Source: Axinella damicornis
Taxonomy: Eukaryota; Porifera; Demospongiae; Axinellida; Axinellidae
DNA length: 64,000 nucleotides
Reading direction: 5' to 3'
Assembly: GCA_963931865.1 (NCBI GenBank)
Contig: OZ007505.1
Location: 16,233,616 to 16,297,615 of the forward strand
Shown: positions 60,576 to 64,000 of the stretch, one piece after another
How positions within the stretch are numbered: the stretch's first letter is position 1
How the letters are laid out: each line of letters starts with the position of its first letter
Notes under the pieces: generated by a model
Told to the model about the DNA's origin: nothing
Databases searched by the model: none
What the model saw: the letters and a program-made list of their open reading frames with translations, nothing else
Made by a program: the position numbers and the translations under genes

Positions 60576-61189
60576 TAGTCTCCTACCCAGGCCTTCTCAT
60601 CCCAGCGTTTGTCGCTTGCAGTACTAACCTGGGGGAAGGTTGGTAACACTCATCGCATGCATTGGTATACATGGACATTGGGTGGACGTGTGGAGGAGTG
60701 GCAATTCCCGGTTAAACCGCAATGCCTTCTTAGTAGCCAGTTCTGGTAGCACAGTATGCTAATATAGGCATTGTAGTGTATCTGCTGTTTAAGATGTACA
60801 ACTGTGTAGAAGCACTTTCAAGCACATTCATCACTGCGGGTTCTCAACAGTCAGACACTTGAACTCCACAATGCAGTTGTATTTCCTAGTTCGGACTTCT
60901 GTACAGCAGTGGGGCAGCTTTATGAACTCAAGAAAATGTTGCCAAGAGCACCCGATGCTGACTGTCAGTCTGTGTTGATTGCTATGTTGATTGCTAGTCT
61001 GTTGTCGGTGGCGTAGTGTGCACTCTGTACACAAGGTGAAAGACGGCTTTACGGTTTAACCGGGAATGTGCCACACATCCTCCCAACATCCATGTATGTC
61101 CCTGCATGTGATGACTTTTACCAGGACTTCCCCCACGTAAGTACTGCAAGCAACAAATGTTGGGGTGAGAAGGCCGGGGTACGAGGCTA
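60576..61189. mobile_element. TAGYCTCG-family foldback element upstream of ELMO
   Basis: TAGTCTCCTACCCAGGCCTT at the left and the inverted right end AAGGCCGGGGTACGAGGCTA. ACACTACTC flanks both sides (60,567-60,575 and 61,190-61,198). Inner arms pair around ATTCCCGGTTAAACCG (60,704-60,719 and 61,050-61,068). The right edge is 376 bases from the ELMO ATG. Confidence 0.9.
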
Positions 61190-61564
61190 ACACTACTCCC
61201 CAGTGCACTGTGCTGGAGCTATGGTGGGGGTGACCATTGGAGCTTGCCTTTTTGTTTAATTTACGCTGCCTTCTGTTTAAGCTCCTTTGACTGTTGAAAA
61301 AAAGCTCTTCAACGTGTGAATGTGTTCTGTCTTTTTACAAATCGGTTTAGTGGGCTGTGTGTATCATTATGTGTTGTGGATTGTAAATTGAATAACCACA
61401 GGTTTTTACTAGTATTTACGATCTAGAGTACATGTACATATATGTACATTATTGGGGAGTGCTGTATAGAGGGGAATACCCCTGCAAGGTTTCACTACTT
61501 CCTTTCTTGCCCTCTAGACTTCCTGTTTGGGCAGTTACGCCACTGTCACCACCACTACAGCCTC

Positions 61565-63754
61565 ATGTCTATGAGTAACCTCGAAGGGGGCAAGCAGGAC
61601 ATTGTCAAGCTTGCTATTCAGTCGGAGCCAATGCTTCCGCCGAAACAGCCTCTCCTCCTCAATGTCGCACGGAACTTAAACCTGTCTTTAGTTGTTCGAG
61701 ACGTGTGCTCAGAGTGGAATGTCGAAAATCCGGAAAGATATGCTCTCAAGTACGCAGACCCACCCCCAAGTTCAACCGCAATGACAAAGTTTGGCTACGT
61801 CACCGAGGATAATAGATTCCAGCTCAAAAATGGTGACATTTTGCGAATTGCACTCACACCTGCTATTGCAGCCGAGGAAGCATTCGGTAAAATCCGTTCA
61901 AAGAGTGCAGAGGAGAGAAAAACGGCTGTCGATCAACTCCAAAAGCTGTCTAAGGACTACGTCTTTGCACTGGAGTTCATGAAGTTAGACGGCATTGTTT
62001 CTCTGATGACAATGGTTGAAGGCAGCCAACTGGTCAATGACGCTGAGATCATGCAGGTAGCAAGCATCCTGGGGGCGTTTCAAGAGCTGATGGAGCACAC
62101 GATTGTATCCTGGGATGCACTTCATGAAGATTTTGTGAAGAAGTTGATCAACTTCATTGACAAGTCACTCCAGCACCCGGACTACTTCAGATCCGTAGTT
62201 GTGTCGAAAACCTGTGCCATTTTGGAGTCGATTGTGCTCAACAGTCCAAAGTTCTATGAAATTGTAGCCAAAGAGTTGTCAGTCAGTAGCACAATTCCGT
62301 TTCTAGAAAAGAATGCCACGGAGGTCAAGTACAATACGTTGGCGTTCATCAACGCAATGATTGCAAAGGCATCAAATAAGGAGGCTGTGATGAGAGAACT
62401 TGCCATGAATCGCTTCAACAGAGTGCTCCTGGATTCTATTATGAATCACTTCCATGGCAATTTACCGCAGGAATTAGCTCACGAGCTGTACGTCTACCAA
62501 TCGTTCGTCATGAACCTCGTCGAAGGTAGAATGAGAAAGAGGTTTACACCCAGTGACCCGAAAATGGAAGAAGATCTCAGATTGCTACCAACACGAGCGT
62601 TCCCTGATGAGTACGGAGGTGGGGGTTCCAAGGCACGTGCAACAGTATCCGAACAACACTGGAAGCAGCTTGGGTTTGTGAGGGGACAGCCACAAACAGA
62701 CTTCGATGAGGTACCACCGGGAATCCTGGCTCTTGACTGCATGGTCTACTTTGCGAAAACCAAACACGAAACGTTCACCAGCTTATTATTCTCGCACACA
62801 GACAACCAGTGCCCGTTTGCACAAACAAGCATTGCCCTGACCAAGGTGCTGTGCCAGATTTTTCGAATTGGTGAACCCCCGTCTGACATTGGCTATGAGT
62901 TTATTCCAGTTCTTGTCTGGCACGAAGAGCCTTTCAAAGAAGTGTTCTGTGTTGCCATCCAGCGTCTCTTCAGAACTTGGAGGGAAATGAGAGCATCTGA
63001 GCACGATCTTGAAAAGGTGATGGTTGTCGTAATGAAACAAATCTCGATGGTTCTCCAAGGAGGTTCAACCCTCACAAGCTTTGACATCCTCAAAACGAGG
63101 CTCTTTGACCTGAATTACAAGAGAATCGCAGAGGCAGAGGAGAATAGCCAGTTGTTGGACGATTCAGTTCTCAATTCGAAGCCCGTCGTGGAGCTCTGTA
63201 AGCGAATCAAGCCTGAGATTATTCAGCTGGTGAGGGAAGAGCGGCTGAGACATTTAGTCGAGGGAGCAGCATTCCCAGCAATTCCAAAATCTGGAAGAAG
63301 CCGCCGAGATCAGTTCTTCTACTGTCGTCTCTCTCCCAATTACAAGCTGCTGCATTTTGGCGACTCTAGTGGCACACAAGCTCCTCCGATCGAGTCCCTT
63401 GACAAGAAAATCCAAGTTTCCGAAATGCGAGTAGAAGTTGGCGCCAACTGTCCTCACGCATCGACAAGAAGAGTCTCCAGTCAGAACATCTTCTCCATCT
63501 TCTACGAGGGAGATGAGCACTTAGATTTTATAGCACCGAATGAGACCGTTTTCAACATCTGGGTGGACGGTTTGTATGTCTTATTAGGGAAACAAATGCC
63601 GAGCAAGGCATCGGACGAAGACGTGGAGACACTCTTAAACATGGATTTGAAAGTTCGGCTTCTTGATATTGAAAACGCCACAATACCAAGTCAACTACCT
63701 TCTGTGCCCAAGGAACCTGCCGATTATGACTTTTATTACAAGCTAGACAATTAG
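61565..63754 (+). CDS. ELMO: ELMO family engulfment and motility protein, intronless coding region
   Basis: One open frame of 729 residues, the normal length for ELMO1/2/3 (about 720-730). The start is taken at 61,565 (MSMSNLEGGKQDIVKLAIQS), because the upstream in-frame extension has no family resemblance. An AG acceptor-like CACTACAG lies just before it, so a 5'-UTR intron is possible. The order fits the family: an N-terminal Ras-binding/armadillo-like part (about 1-290), the ELMO domain (about 310-490), and a PH domain (about 540-680; RDQFFYCRLSPNYKLLHFGD, NIFSIFYEG). The C-terminus is proline-containing (LPSVPKEPADYDFY) and in relatives binds the DOCK SH3 domain. ELMO and DOCK proteins together activate Rac at the membrane for phagocytosis and cell migration. 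No intron interrupts 2.2 kb, unlike the other genes in this window. Confidence 0.95.
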   Translation: MSMSNLEGGKQDIVKLAIQSEPMLPPKQPLLLNVARNLNLSLVVRDVCSEWNVENPERYALKYADPPPSSTAMTKFGYVTEDNRFQLKNGDILRIALTPAIAAEEAFGKIRSKSAEERKTAVDQLQKLSKDYVFALEFMKLDGIVSLMTMVEGSQLVNDAEIMQVASILGAFQELMEHTIVSWDALHEDFVKKLINFIDKSLQHPDYFRSVVVSKTCAILESIVLNSPKFYEIVAKELSVSSTIPFLEKNATEVKYNTLAFINAMIAKASNKEAVMRELAMNRFNRVLLDSIMNHFHGNLPQELAHELYVYQSFVMNLVEGRMRKRFTPSDPKMEEDLRLLPTRAFPDEYGGGGSKARATVSEQHWKQLGFVRGQPQTDFDEVPPGILALDCMVYFAKTKHETFTSLLFSHTDNQCPFAQTSIALTKVLCQIFRIGEPPSDIGYEFIPVLVWHEEPFKEVFCVAIQRLFRTWREMRASEHDLEKVMVVVMKQISMVLQGGSTLTSFDILKTRLFDLNYKRIAEAEENSQLLDDSVLNSKPVVELCKRIKPEIIQLVREERLRHLVEGAAFPAIPKSGRSRRDQFFYCRLSPNYKLLHFGDSSGTQAPPIESLDKKIQVSEMRVEVGANCPHASTRRVSSQNIFSIFYEGDEHLDFIAPNETVFNIWVDGLYVLLGKQMPSKASDEDVETLLNMDLKVRLLDIENATIPSQLPSVPKEPADYDFYYKLDN

Positions 63755-64000
63755 AATTTAGTGACTTGCATTAGAGTTTTGTGTATCAAAGCCAACACTA
63801 CACTGGTGACCTACTTAAGCATTTGTTTTTCTTAGATGGATTATTATTTGTGATGTATTTCAATTCTGTGTACGTATGCAACGTAGGGAGAGTGTGTACC
63901 CTTTTTACTAGCCTAGCTATTTTGTACATAACCATATTATTGCCAAATTATGAATTTATGCACTGTAGGTTGTTCGTGTGGATTACATGTACCTCCCTTG
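63755..64000 (+). other. 3' flank of ELMO
   Basis: AT-rich, with no AATAAA seen before the window ends and no poly(A) remnant or direct repeat that would mark a retrocopy. Confidence 0.4.

Overview
The window is nuclear DNA of an animal. It holds metazoan gene families (an ELMO engulfment protein, a BTBD9-type BTB-BACK-discoidin protein, MFSD4-type sugar transporters, and a VPS10/PKD sorting receptor) split by short GT-AG introns and surrounded by many small DNA transposons, decayed transposases, tRNA-derived SINEs, minisatellites and long poly-C/poly-G tracts. The gene set, compact introns and repeat style fit a sponge best, but that placement is an inference and no marker here proves it. 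Exons were assigned by splice sites, reading-phase continuity and resemblance to remembered family members. No search or transcript was available.

Left part (1-20 kb): the last three exons of a BTBD9-like gene (761-1447), a dead Mutator-like transposase (2.3-4.5 kb), a frameshifted hAT transposase of the ZNF862 kind (5.3-7.5 kb), a repeat-dense stretch, and a nearly complete BTBD9-like gene (13.2-19.7 kb). One intron of that gene has been inflated by a 2.26-kb foldback element. The C-terminal exons of the two BTBD9-like genes are paralogous, so this is a tandem pair.

Middle (20-48 kb): two MFSD4-like units on the minus strand, one intact (A) and one decayed (B), followed by a large plus-strand gene of about 34 exons (27,685-45,512). 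It encodes a secreted-type N-terminus with a furin-like site, a VPS10 beta-propeller, a cysteine-rich 10CC module, about ten PKD/PKD-like repeats, one membrane span and a tail with two YSRL signals and an acidic cluster. Its PKD region was extended by an intragenic tandem duplication. One duplicated exon carries a one-base frameshift, and the introns around one duplicated exon are filled with repeats that copy splice-site signals. A broken copy of the membrane/tail exons follows at 46.9-48.5 kb.

Right part (48-64 kb): a third MFSD4-like gene (C, intact, minus strand), a long repeat region including a 46-bp minisatellite of about 27 copies, and an uninterrupted 729-codon ELMO gene at the end.

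The most coherent repeat signal is a family of inverted-repeat elements with ends TAGYCTCG...CGAGRCTA. Seven copies have exact 9-bp target duplications readable here, or 8 of 9 bases in two further cases. Paralogous empty sites inside the window also prove a 440-bp element with a 9-bp duplication and a piggyBac-like element at TTAA.
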